DNA from: DASRRB01 sp036732755
GTDB taxonomy: Bacteria > Planctomycetota > B15-G4 > SIAN01
Assembly (NCBI GenBank): GCA_036732755.1
Contig: DAINBU010000001.1
Coordinates: forward strand, 1 to 64,000
Direction: 5' to 3'
DNA: 64,000 bases
The position numbers and the translations under genes were made by a program. Below are positions 26,112-34,816 of this stretch, one piece after another (positions within the stretch are counted from its first letter, which is position 1; each line of letters begins with the position of its first letter). Below the pieces are notes generated by a model. The model was given only the letters and a program-made list of their open reading frames with translations, ran no database searches and was not told the DNA's origin.

Positions 26112-27494
26112 ATGTTCGCCAAGCCATCGCTCTTCTTCGCCGGTCTCGCGCTCCTGACGGCGCTTCCCGCTCCGGACGAACCAGGAGCACCGGGCGCGGC
26201 GGGCGCGGCGGCCGCGGCCGACGACTTCGGCCAGCTCATGGGCAAGCTCTCGAAGGAGAAGCCCGACGCGACGGCGCGCCACAAGACGTTCCTCGAGTCG
26301 CGCTACGACCTCTCCGACCAGCCGGCGGCGGGCGTGACGATGGCGCGCGGCAAGCCGGTGCAGGGCGGCGTGCGCGTGAAGCTCCCGGCCGGCGCGACGT
26401 GGGAGTCGCTCGCTCAACTGCCGGCTGATCAGATCAAGGCGAAGAAGTTGTGGCCCGAGGGCTTCTTCCCGCTGTCGCATCCCAACCACGAGCTCGGCGG
26501 GATGGTCTTCCCGCAGTCCGTGATCGACGAGACGAAGAAGCAGACCGGCCGCGACCTGCAGCGCTTCGACGTCGACTTCGACTTCCCGCTGCACCTGCTG
26601 CCCGAGTTCCCGCCGCCGATCTACCTGACGACTCGGCCCGACCTCGGCGACGTCTCCAAAGGGCAGCTCGTCACGACGGCCAACTACTACGCCCTGTTCA
26701 AGGAGATCCTCAATCCGAAGCAGCTCGAGGGGCTGCGGCTGCTCGTGTCGCCCTTCGCGCAGGCGCAGTTCAATCCGACCGAGGACCGGCGCAGCGCGCT
26801 GCCGAGCCTCGGCGTCAGCTGCTTCGACTGCCACGTGAACGGCCACACGTCGGCCGCGACGCACACGGTCGGCGACATCCGTCCGAACGACCACCGCCAC
26901 CGCATCGACACGCCGTCGCTGCGCGGCGTGAACGTCCAGCGGCTGTTCGGATCGCAGCGGGCCCTCAAGAGCGTCGAGGACTTCACCGAATTCGAGCAGC
27001 GCGCCGCCTACTTCGACGGCGAGCCCGACCAGGCGACCCGCAAGGGCGTGAACATCCTCGAGCGTGGCAGCCAGGTCCACTTCATGGGGGAGTTCCAGTC
27101 GCTGCTCGACTTCCCGCCGGCGCCCAAGCTCGGCTGGGACGGCAAGCTCGATCCCAAGCTCGCGAGCGACGCCGAGAAGCGCGGCCAGGAGCTCTTCTTC
27201 GGAAAGGGCCGCTGCAGCGAGTGCCACCCGGCGCCCTACTACACCGACAACTCGATGCACAACCTCCAGACCGAGCGCTTCTTCGAGAAGCGCAAGGTCG
27301 AGTGGCTCGTCGCCTACGCCGACGGACCGATCAAGACCTTCCCGCTGCGCGGCATCAAGGACTCGCCGCCCTACTTCCACGACGACCGCCTGCTCACGCT
27401 CGAGGACACGGTCGAGTTCTTCAACCTCGTGCTCGGCGTGCAGCTGACCGCGCCGGAGAAGGCCGACCTCGTGGCGTTCCTGCGCACGTTGTGA
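26112..27494 (+). CDS. Exported di-haem cytochrome, cytochrome-c peroxidase/MauG-like
   Basis: The 460-residue protein has a signal peptide (LFFAGLALLTALPAPDE) and two haem c attachment motifs, CFDCH (C237-H241) and CSECH (C368-H372). The arrangement and the closing region (LTLEDTVEFFNLVLG, then LVAFLRTL) match the di-haem cytochrome-c peroxidase/MauG superfamily. These periplasmic proteins reduce peroxide or oxidise protein partners. It has about 200 residues before the first haem motif, more than classical peroxidases. It is divergent from the sigma-54 activator. A long hairpin lies downstream, and the LemA gene follows after 128 bases. Confidence 0.88.
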   Translation: MFAKPSLFFAGLALLTALPAPDEPGAPGAAGAAAAADDFGQLMGKLSKEKPDATARHKTFLESRYDLSDQPAAGVTMARGKPVQGGVRVKLPAGATWESLAQLPADQIKAKKLWPEGFFPLSHPNHELGGMVFPQSVIDETKKQTGRDLQRFDVDFDFPLHLLPEFPPPIYLTTRPDLGDVSKGQLVTTANYYALFKEILNPKQLEGLRLLVSPFAQAQFNPTEDRRSALPSLGVSCFDCHVNGHTSAATHTVGDIRPNDHRHRIDTPSLRGVNVQRLFGSQRALKSVEDFTEFEQRAAYFDGEPDQATRKGVNILERGSQVHFMGEFQSLLDFPPAPKLGWDGKLDPKLASDAEKRGQELFFGKGRCSECHPAPYYTDNSMHNLQTERFFEKRKVEWLVAYADGPIKTFPLRGIKDSPPYFHDDRLLTLEDTVEFFNLVLGVQLTAPEKADLVAFLRTL

Positions 27495-27529
27495 CGGCCG
27501 GCGGGAAGCGCAGCGCGGAAGTGCGGCGA

Positions 27530-27561
27530 GTTCGGGGGCGCGGCGGCGCGCGCCCCCGAAC
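27530..27561 (+). terminator. Long GC hairpin after the di-haem cytochrome gene, possible terminator
   Basis: GTTCGGGGGCGCG pairs perfectly with CGCGCCCCCGAAC (13 bp) around a 6-base loop, 35 bases after the stop codon. There is no T-run after it, so termination is plausible but not certain. Confidence 0.5.
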
Positions 27562-27622
27562 GCCGCCGCGCGCCGCACGGTAAGGTCCCGGCGACGCGTC
27601 GATCGCGTCTCGGGAGAGCCCC

Positions 27623-28243
27623 ATGTCCGATGGACCCACGCGCCGCGGCGGCCGCGTCCTCGCCGTCGTCCTGATCGTCCTCGTCGCGGTCGGAGTCGTC
27701 GCCTTCACCTCCTACAACGGCCTCGTTTCGCGCAAGGAGAAGGTCGCGGCGGCCTGGAGCGAGATCGACAACCAGTACAAGCGCAGGAACGACCTCGTCC
27801 CCAACCTCGTCGCGACCGTGCAGGGCGCCGCCGACTTCGAGAAGAGCACGCTCACCGCCGTGACCGACGCGCGCGCATCCGTCGGCCGCGCGCAGCTCCC
27901 GAAGGACGTCCCGACCGACGAGAAGCAGCTCACGGCCTACATCAACGCCCAGCAGGGGCTCAGCTCGGCGCTCGGCCGCCTCTTTTCGGTCGCCGAGAAC
28001 TATCCCGACCTGAAGGCGTCGGCGGGCTTCCGCGACCTGCAGGTCCAGCTCGAGGGCACCGAGAACCGGATCACCGTCGCGCGCACCGACTACATCGAGG
28101 CGGTGCGCGACTACAACGCCGCGATCCAGAAGGTGCCGGGCAACCTCGTCGCCGGCTTCGGCAGCTTCGCGCCGGCGGCGCAGCTCACGATCCCGGAAGC
28201 GGAGCGCGCGGTCCCGAAAGTGGACTTCGGCGGCGGCAAGTGA
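27623..28243 (+). CDS. LemA family membrane protein
   Basis: The 206-residue product has one N-terminal membrane segment (about residues 12-30) and the LemA signature: YNGLV..KEKV.AAWS.ID.Q.KRR.DL.PNLV.TV.G.A..E, and further on AY..AQ..LS.AL.RL..V.E.YP.LKA...F..LQ.QLEGTENRI..AR. LemA proteins are helical, anchored in the membrane with the bulk outside, and of unclear function. It is the first gene of a LemA-TPM-TPM set, an arrangement that recurs widely in bacteria. Confidence 0.96.
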   Translation: MSDGPTRRGGRVLAVVLIVLVAVGVVAFTSYNGLVSRKEKVAAAWSEIDNQYKRRNDLVPNLVATVQGAADFEKSTLTAVTDARASVGRAQLPKDVPTDEKQLTAYINAQQGLSSALGRLFSVAENYPDLKASAGFRDLQVQLEGTENRITVARTDYIEAVRDYNAAIQKVPGNLVAGFGSFAPAAQLTIPEAERAVPKVDFGGGK

Positions 28244-28261
28244 CGCGGCGCGCGTGACGCG

Positions 28262-29044
28262 GTGATCGGAACGCTGCGGTTCGCGGGCGTCCTGCTCGGC
28301 GCGCTCCTCGCGTGGCCGGAACCGGCCGTCGCTCCGCGCCAGGCGGTGCCGCAGAACGACGGCTGGGTCACCGACGCCGCCAACCTCCTCACGGCGAGCC
28401 AGGAGAACGCGCTCGAGGCGCGGATCGAGTCGTACCGGCGCGGCAGCGGCCACGACGTCGCGCTGCTCACGGTGCCGAGCCTGCGCGGCGAGCCGATCGA
28501 GAAGTTCGCGCTGCGCGTCGCGCGCGAGTGGAAGCTCGGCGGCGAGGGGAAGAACGACGGTGCGCTCCTCGTCGTCTCCCGCGACGACCGCCAGATGCGC
28601 ATCGAGGTCGGACGCGGCCTCGAGGGGACGCTCACCGACGCGACCTGCGGCCGGATCATCCGCGAAGTGATCACGCCGCGCTTCCAGCGCGGCGAGTTCG
28701 AGGAGGGGCTGCGCTTCGGCGTCGAGGCGATGCAGCACGCGGCGGGCGGCGACTTCGCGCCGCTCGAGGACCACGCCGAGAGGCCGCGCTCGCACGGCGT
28801 CGGCTTCTTCGTGGTCTTCCTGATCCTCATGGCCGCCGTGGCGGTGCTGCGGCGGATCGGGGGGAGTCGCTACGGCGGCGGCGGCGGCAGCGTCTGGCCG
28901 TGGCTCTTCGTGGGGAGCGCTCTCGGCCGCTCGTCGCGCGGCGGTTGGGGCGGGGGCTGGGGCGGACGCGGCGGCGGAGGCGGATTCAGCGGTTTCGGCG
29001 GAGGCGGCGGCTTCTCCGGCGGGGGAGCTTCGGGGCGATGGTGA
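28262..29044 (+). CDS. TPM-domain protein (YgcG-like) with Gly-rich tail
   Basis: The 260-residue protein has an N-terminal hydrophobic signal, a TPM domain at about 32-165 (VTDAANLLT...., DVALLTVPSL.G.PIE.FA, W.LG.EGKNDGALLVV, GRGLEGTLTDA), one membrane segment near 182-198 and a tail rich in Gly, Phe and Ser typical of YgcG-like proteins. The start is GTG at 28262. TPM domains occur in photosystem repair factors and in bacterial envelope proteins; phosphatase activity has been reported for some, but it cannot be inferred here. Its stop overlaps the start of the next TPM gene (ATGGTGA). Confidence 0.93.
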   Translation: MIGTLRFAGVLLGALLAWPEPAVAPRQAVPQNDGWVTDAANLLTASQENALEARIESYRRGSGHDVALLTVPSLRGEPIEKFALRVAREWKLGGEGKNDGALLVVSRDDRQMRIEVGRGLEGTLTDATCGRIIREVITPRFQRGEFEEGLRFGVEAMQHAAGGDFAPLEDHAERPRSHGVGFFVVFLILMAAVAVLRRIGGSRYGGGGGSVWPWLFVGSALGRSSRGGWGGGWGGRGGGGGFSGFGGGGGFSGGGASGRW

Positions 29045-29974
29045 ACCTGATCGTCGACGTGAAGCAGGGTAGCTGGTCGCCGCCATGGGTCGACGCGGCG
29101 CTGCGCTTCGGTCCGCTGCTTCTCGCGGCGCTGGTCGCCGTGCTGGTCGTGCGCGCGCTGCTGCGGCGGCGCCGCTACGACGCGCGCGCGCTGCTCGACG
29201 ATGCGGCGCGCGCCGCCGTCGTCGAGGCGCTGGTCGCGGCGGAGAAGCGGACCGAGGGCGAGATCGTCCCGGTCGTGCTCGAGCGCTCCGACCGCCATCC
29301 GCAGGCGTGCTGGCTCGCGGCGCTTTCGTCGCTCCTGATCGGATCGGCGCTCCTCATGAGCTGGCTGCCGTGGCAGCACCCGCTGCTGCTGCTCGCCTGC
29401 CAGGTCGCGGCGGGAGCGGTCGGCTGGCTGCTCGCGTGGTGGCTGCCCGACCTGCGGCGGCTGTTCATCGGCGAGGCGCGCGCGACCGAGGTCGCTGAGG
29501 AGCAAGCGTTCCTTCCCACTCGCCGTCGCAGCGTGCACCATCGCTTCGCGCACTTCTTTCTCGAACGGCGTCAGCTTCTCGTCGGGCTTCTCCAGGACCT
29601 TGATGGAGAGATCGCTGNNNNNNNNNNTCATCGGCGAGGCGCGCGCGACCGAGGTCGCCGAGGAGCAGGCGGTGCAGGAGTTCCACCGCCACGGCCTGCA
29701 CAAGACGAAGAACGCGACCGGCGTGCTCCTCTTGGTGAGCCTGCTCGAGCGGCGCGTCATCGTGCTGGGCGACGAGGGGATCCATGCGAAGGTGGGCGAC
29801 GACCACTGGACCGGGACGACGCAGGCCGTCCTCGAGTGCATCTCCCACGACTCGCTGCGCGCCGGCCTGATCGCCGCCATCGACCGCTGCGGCAACGTCC
29901 TCGCCGAGCACTTCCCGGCCAGGCGCGAGGACGTGAACGAGCTGGTGGACCGCTTGATCGTGCGGCGGGAATAG
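29038..29974 (+). CDS. TPM-domain membrane protein, interrupted by an assembly gap
   Basis: The start ATG 29038 overlaps the previous stop. The left part (to 29508) encodes two hydrophobic regions and the beginning of a TPM domain up to LFIGEARATEVAEEQA. The frame is then lost in unrelated sequence and ten N. The right part resumes at 29628 with the same FIGEARATEVAEEQA segment and continues in frame to 29974. Joining 29508 to 29672 gives a continuous product of 257 residues ending in a normal TPM C-terminus (VQEFHRHGL.KT.N..GVLL.VSLLERRVIVLGD). The break is therefore an assembly artefact and not a biological truncation. Confidence 0.85.
29618..29627. other. Scaffold gap (ten N) with repeated flanks
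   Basis: Ten N join two contigs. The 44 bases at 29465-29508 recur at 29628-29671 with two synonymous differences, so the contig ends overlap. Bases 29509-29617 are extra sequence that is open on the minus strand. Confidence 0.98.
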
Positions 29975-30111
29975 GGGGCGACCGGAGGTCGCGCGGACGC
30001 GCCGTCACCCGTTGGTGGCGAGCGTCCTCGAACCGGCAGCGCTTCCCGCCGGCGGCGATTCGCACGGCAGTTGCCAGCGCGCGCGGCCCCTGCCCGCACC
30101 GGAGACCTGCC

Positions 30112-31602
30112 ATGTCGAAGCCGAAGCTCGTGCTTTCCTGCGCCGCGTTCTTCGTCGTTCCGCTCCGTGCCGAGGCGCAGGAGCTCCTGCGCGAGCACGT
30201 CGACGGCTACGGGATGGAGGCCGTCGCCCTCGCCGACGTCAACGGCGACGGGATCCCCGACTTCGCGCTCCAGCGGTTCGACCCGACGGCGAAAGGGATG
30301 GAGATCGTCGAGGTGCGCGGGGGGAAGAAAGGCGCGTTGATCCGCGCGATCCCGACTCCCGCGCCCGCGGGCGAGAGCTGGTCGTTCGGTGGGTCGCTCG
30401 CCGACGCGGGCGACGTCGACGGCGACGGCGTGAGCGACCTCCTCGTCGGCGCGATGCTCGCGCCCGATCCGGCGCAGACCCTCGTCGAGGCCGGCGCCGC
30501 GTACGTCTACTCGGGGAGCGACGGCCACCTGATCCGGGCGGCTTACGGCAGTTCGGACCACGAGTGGTTCGGCGCGACGGTCGCCGGGCTCGACGACGTC
30601 GCCGGCGACGGGAGCGCCGACTTCCTGGTCGAATCGCGGGTGGGGTCGGGCGTGACGAATCCGTTCGTCACGGCGTTCTCGGGTGCGACCGGCGCGGTGC
30701 TCTACACCGTGAGCGACGCGAAAGTCCCGACGCGCATCTCCGACCACGACTTCGACGGGGTCCGCGACTTCGTCGCGGTGTTCACCAGCGCGAACGTCTA
30801 CTCCGGCGCGACGGGCGGGCTGATCGCGACGATCACGACCAACGTCGGCTTCCTGGGCGGCATCGCCGAGCTCGACGACCTCGACGGCGACGGCGAGCCG
30901 GAGCTCGCGCTCGGCGAGTTCGGCGCGGCGAACATCGACGACGGCCAGGTGCGCGTCGTCTCGATCCCGAACCTGGTGACGCTGCGCACCCACCCGTTCG
31001 TCGACGCGCACGAGATGTTCGGCGAGCGGATCGACTCGGGCCTCGACGCCGACGGCGACGGCGTGCGCGACTACCTGGTCGGCGCGTGCGGCTTTTTCAA
31101 TTTGCCGGGCAGCGCGTCGCTCTTCTCCGGCCGCACGGGCGAGCGCCTCTACCGCTTCGTCGATCGCGACGCCGACTCCTTCATGGGCAACGCGGTCGCG
31201 GGACTCGGCGACCTCGACGGCGACGGCTTCGACGACTGCCTCATCGGCAGCCCCTACCACGTGCCGCCGGGCACCAACAAGCTCGGCGCCGACCGCGTCT
31301 TCCGCGGCAACGACCTCTGGCTCGACGCCTACCCCAAGAGCGTCGCCGCCGGCGCGACCGGGACCGCCGTGATCCACGGCGCGCCCTTCGGCAATCCTGT
31401 CGCGCTCTTCGTGGTCGACTTCGCCGGCACGCCCGCCTTCCAGCTCGCGGGCTTCGGCGTGGCGAATTCGCTGGAGGCGTTCAACGTGACCGGCACGGTG
31501 CCGGCGGGACTCGCGGGGAAAGAGTGGACGCTGCGGGCGTACGCACTCGACCCGAATGGGAAGCTGATGGTGAGCGCGGACGAGGTGCTCGCGTTCGAGT
31601 GA
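30112..31602 (+). CDS. Exported FG-GAP repeat (integrin alpha-like) protein
   Basis: The 496-residue product has a signal peptide (CAAFFVVPLRAEAQ) and FG-GAP repeats with calcium loops (DVNGDGIPDF, DVDGDGVSDLLVG, DLDGDGFDDCLIG). The last 100 residues, from GNDLWLDAYP, form the C-terminal beta module shared with the other FG-GAP proteins here. Two repeats have degenerate loops (DVAGDGSADF, DHDFDGVRDF). The start ATG 30112 follows a Pro/Ala-rich non-coding stretch after the TPM gene. It is convergent with the FG-GAP gene at 31641-33194. An extracellular calcium-dependent binding role is inferred from the fold. Confidence 0.92.
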   Translation: MSKPKLVLSCAAFFVVPLRAEAQELLREHVDGYGMEAVALADVNGDGIPDFALQRFDPTAKGMEIVEVRGGKKGALIRAIPTPAPAGESWSFGGSLADAGDVDGDGVSDLLVGAMLAPDPAQTLVEAGAAYVYSGSDGHLIRAAYGSSDHEWFGATVAGLDDVAGDGSADFLVESRVGSGVTNPFVTAFSGATGAVLYTVSDAKVPTRISDHDFDGVRDFVAVFTSANVYSGATGGLIATITTNVGFLGGIAELDDLDGDGEPELALGEFGAANIDDGQVRVVSIPNLVTLRTHPFVDAHEMFGERIDSGLDADGDGVRDYLVGACGFFNLPGSASLFSGRTGERLYRFVDRDADSFMGNAVAGLGDLDGDGFDDCLIGSPYHVPPGTNKLGADRVFRGNDLWLDAYPKSVAAGATGTAVIHGAPFGNPVALFVVDFAGTPAFQLAGFGVANSLEAFNVTGTVPAGLAGKEWTLRAYALDPNGKLMVSADEVLAFE

Positions 31603-31640
31603 TCCGCGTGCAGTTGCCGGCCCGGCTTCGCGCCGCGGTC

Positions 31641-33194
31641 TCAGTTGGTCTTGATCGTCTCGACCCGGCTCATCTCGATCGGCGGACCGAAGCCGCCCGT
31701 GGCGAGCGCGCGCAGCTCGAGGACGTGCACGCCGAGGCCGGAGGCGAGGTTGCCGGTGAGCTTGTACTCGCCGTTCCCGTCGAGCGTCGTCACGAGGAAG
31801 AGGTGGAAGGTCGGCACGCCGTCGATCTCGGTGAGCACCAGAGCCGCCGTCGCTCCGGGCGCCCCGTCCGCGATCGTGACCTTGTAGGGCTTGCTCGCCG
31901 ACAGGACGTCGGGATCGGCCTGCAGCCACAGCGGCGCCGTCCCGAACGCGTACGACGCGCCCGACGCGTTGCCGTTCACGTCGGAGTAGGGCGCTCCGAT
32001 CGCGAGGTCGGGGAGGCCGTCGCCGTCGAGGTCCCCCGTCGCGGTGAGCCCGACGCCGAAGTTGTCGCCGGCCGCCTCGCCGTCGAACCGGTAGAGCTGC
32101 CGCAGCGTGCGCCCCGAGAAGAGGCGCGCGGCTCCGGCGTCCGTGCCGCGCGTGCCGGTGTTGTCGCCGGCCGTGAAATCGGGCACGCCGTCGCCGTCGA
32201 CGTCTCCGACGTTCGCGAGGTTCGAGCCGAGGAGCTGGCGCGACTCGGTGCCGACGAGCTCGACGCGCAGCGACATGTCGCTCCCGGAGTAGACGAAGAC
32301 GCTTCCCTCGTCGAAGGTGAGGTGGTCGATGAAGGGCGCGCCCACCGCGAATTCCGAAAGGCCGTCGCCGTCGAGGTCGCCGAGTAGCGCCACCGACTGG
32401 CCGAAGACCGCGACGGGCGAGGGGCCCGCGAGGTCCCAGATCACGTGGCCGTCGGCTCCGGAATAGACCGTCGCGGCGCCCTCGCGGTCCGAGACGCGCG
32501 TGTCGTTGGGCGCGCCGACGATGAAGTCGGCGACGCCGTCGCCGTCGACGTCCTGCCCGGCGCTCACCGACCCGCCGAAGTTCGGCTGGAACTTCCGCGC
32601 GCAGTAGATCGACTGGAGCGGCGCGAAGGTCGCCCCCGAGTACAGGAAGACCGCGCCGCCGTTGAACGACTGGGTCGAGTCGTGATACGCCGCGACCAGG
32701 AAATCGCCGACGCCGTCGCCGTCGACGTCGCCCGCCGCCGCGAGGCGCGACCCGAACCTCCCGTCCGCGATCTGCCCGTGCAGCGCCTTCAGCAGCGTGC
32801 CGGACCCCCCGGAGTAGACGTACGCGCTGCCGGCGTCCGACGCCTTCCAGTCGTTGCTCATCGCGCCGACCACGAAGTCCGCGGCGCCGTCGCCGTCGAG
32901 GTCGGGCAGCATCGCGACCGAGATCCCGAACTGGTCGTTGATCTTGTCGCCGAGCAGCTCGTAGAGGAGGGCGCCGTCGACGCCGGAGTAGACCTGCACG
33001 ACGCCCTTGCCGCCGCTCTGCTGCCCGCCGCTCACGACGTCGGCGACGCCGTCGCCGTCGAGGTCGTACCCCGACGCGATCGCGCCGCCGCCCGAATCGC
33101 CGGCGAGGCCGGACGCCCTCCAGAGGAGCTCCTGCGCGCGCGCGGAGCCGGCCGCGACGGAGCCGACGAGCACGGTCGAGAGGATCGTCTTCAT
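31641..33194 (-). CDS. Exported FG-GAP repeat (integrin alpha-like) protein
   Basis: The 517-residue protein has a signal peptide (STVLVGSVAAGSARAQ) and seven regular FG-GAP repeats with D.DGDG..DF.VGAP loops alternating with YSG.DG. strands. The C-terminal 100 residues from APLWLQADP form the shared beta module. Its ATG overlaps the TGA of the upstream FG-GAP gene as ATGA, so the two are translationally coupled and were probably generated by tandem duplication. The ligand is unknown; the location is predicted to be extracellular or periplasmic. Confidence 0.93.
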   Translation of the reverse strand: MKTILSTVLVGSVAAGSARAQELLWRASGLAGDSGGGAIASGYDLDGDGVADVVSGGQQSGGKGVVQVYSGVDGALLYELLGDKINDQFGISVAMLPDLDGDGAADFVVGAMSNDWKASDAGSAYVYSGGSGTLLKALHGQIADGRFGSRLAAAGDVDGDGVGDFLVAAYHDSTQSFNGGAVFLYSGATFAPLQSIYCARKFQPNFGGSVSAGQDVDGDGVADFIVGAPNDTRVSDREGAATVYSGADGHVIWDLAGPSPVAVFGQSVALLGDLDGDGLSEFAVGAPFIDHLTFDEGSVFVYSGSDMSLRVELVGTESRQLLGSNLANVGDVDGDGVPDFTAGDNTGTRGTDAGAARLFSGRTLRQLYRFDGEAAGDNFGVGLTATGDLDGDGLPDLAIGAPYSDVNGNASGASYAFGTAPLWLQADPDVLSASKPYKVTIADGAPGATAALVLTEIDGVPTFHLFLVTTLDGNGEYKLTGNLASGLGVHVLELRALATGGFGPPIEMSRVETIKTN

Positions 33195-34747
33195 CGGAGG
33201 GAGAGCTCCTCGTCGTGGCTCACGGTCGGCATGTGCGTGATCCCGGCCGGGCTCATCGCGTACGCGCGGAAGAAGCAGTCGACGTCGACGACGCCGGGGG
33301 GGATCACGGCGCTGAACGAGCCTTCGCCGAATCCGTCGAGCACGAAGAAGGCGATCTGGTTGAACAGCGGCATGCCGTTCAGGTCGACCAGGTAGATCCC
33401 GGCGAGCACGGCCGGCGGACCGTCGCGGACCTGGAGCGAGACCTGCGTCCCCTGGTAGGCGACCGGCGGCACCGCCTGCAGGAAGAGGTCGTTGCCGAGG
33501 AACGCCGAGACGCTGCCCTCCTGGCCCTGGCGGTCGAAGTCGCCCCGCGCGCCGACCAGCACGTCGGCGAACCCGTCGTGGTCGACGTCGCCCGCGGCCC
33601 CGACCGCGATGCCGAACTCGATCCCGAAGTCGTCGGCCCAGAGCTGGTAGAGGAGGCGGGAGGTGCGCCCGCTGAAGATCGCGGCGTAGGAGAGCGCGTT
33701 GGTCGGGATGGCGCCGACCACGAAGTCGGGGACGCCGTCCGCGTCGACGTCGCCACACGCGCCGACCGAGGTGCCGAAGTGGTCGAGTCCGACCAGCCGC
33801 TCCTCCGTCATCAGCAGCGCGCCGCTGGCCCCGGAGTAGACGTACGCGAGGCCGTAGCCGCCGCCGGTGGGGATCCCGTTCGGCGCGCCCACGATGAAGT
33901 CGGCGATCCCGTCGCCGTCGAGGTCGCCGAGATTGGCGATCGCGATGCCGAAGAGGTCGGGATTGTTGGGATCGCCCTTGCGACGGTAGATGAGGCTGCC
34001 GGTGTTGCTCTGCATGACGTCGACGAAGCCGTTCTCGCCGATCGCGAGGTCGGGGAAGCCGTCGCCGTCGACGTCGCCGAGGTCCGCGACGGCGATCCCG
34101 AAGTTCGCGTTGGAGCGCCCCGGCCCGTCGATCGTCCGGAGGCTCGCGCTGGTCGCGCCGGAGAAGATGCGAATCGCGCCCGAGTTGGAACCGGTGTTGT
34201 CGTCTTCAGGGGCGCCGACCACGTAGTCGGCGATGCCGTCGCCGTCGACGTCGCCCGTCCCGGCGACCGCCGCTCCGAACCGGTCGAACAGGCTGTCGCC
34301 GAAGTGTTTGCTCCCGAGGAGCTTGCCGCTCACGCCCGCGAGCAGCTTCACGTAGCCGTTGCCGTTCGCCTGGAGCGCGCCCGCGACGACCTCCGGGATC
34401 CCGTCGCCTTCGACGTCGGCGCACGCGCCGAGCCCGAAGCCGAAGACGTCGTCGACGCTGTCGCCGTACACCGTCCAGAGCGTGCTGCCGTCCTGCCCCG
34501 ACAGCATCCGGACGGCGCCGCAGTTGTGCGCGTTCTGGTCCGACTCGGAGATCGTCGTGACGACGTCGACGAAGCCGTCGTTGTTCACGTCACCGACGGG
34601 GAAGACGCGCAAGCCCATGCGATCGGCCTGGTTCGGTCCGAAGACCCGCCACGCCTCGTCCTGGGCGCGGGCGCTCGCGGCGACGATCGCGAGCACAGTT
34701 CCGGCGGCGGGCGCGACGGCGCCGCGCCGGATCGAACGGTGTTCCAT
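33191..34747 (-). CDS. Exported FG-GAP repeat (integrin alpha-like) protein
   Basis: The 518-residue product has a signal peptide (VLAIVAASARAQ), about seven FG-GAP repeats (GDVNNDGFVDVV, GDVDGDGIADYVVGAPED, GDLDGDGIADFIVGAPN and others) and the C-terminal module beginning GNDLFLQAVPP. It is the first of two coupled FG-GAP genes and lies 69 bases downstream of the MFS gene on the same strand. One loop carries a Glu at the second position (DVEGDGIPEVV), which may alter calcium binding in that blade. Confidence 0.93.
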   Translation of the reverse strand: MEHRSIRRGAVAPAAGTVLAIVAASARAQDEAWRVFGPNQADRMGLRVFPVGDVNNDGFVDVVTTISESDQNAHNCGAVRMLSGQDGSTLWTVYGDSVDDVFGFGLGACADVEGDGIPEVVAGALQANGNGYVKLLAGVSGKLLGSKHFGDSLFDRFGAAVAGTGDVDGDGIADYVVGAPEDDNTGSNSGAIRIFSGATSASLRTIDGPGRSNANFGIAVADLGDVDGDGFPDLAIGENGFVDVMQSNTGSLIYRRKGDPNNPDLFGIAIANLGDLDGDGIADFIVGAPNGIPTGGGYGLAYVYSGASGALLMTEERLVGLDHFGTSVGACGDVDADGVPDFVVGAIPTNALSYAAIFSGRTSRLLYQLWADDFGIEFGIAVGAAGDVDHDGFADVLVGARGDFDRQGQEGSVSAFLGNDLFLQAVPPVAYQGTQVSLQVRDGPPAVLAGIYLVDLNGMPLFNQIAFFVLDGFGEGSFSAVIPPGVVDVDCFFRAYAMSPAGITHMPTVSHDEELSLR

Positions 34748-34816
34748 CGGCAGTTCCCTCGTTCCCGACCGGGCGGTCGAATCGGGGCGCGAAAGTAGGG
34801 GCCGCTCCGGAAACCC

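Noticed and set aside
29509..29617. A short antisense gene beginning before the N run.
   Set aside because: It has coding-like codon use but no start, is cut by the gap and interrupts a clear TPM gene, so it is treated as chimeric assembly sequence and not a gene at this locus.
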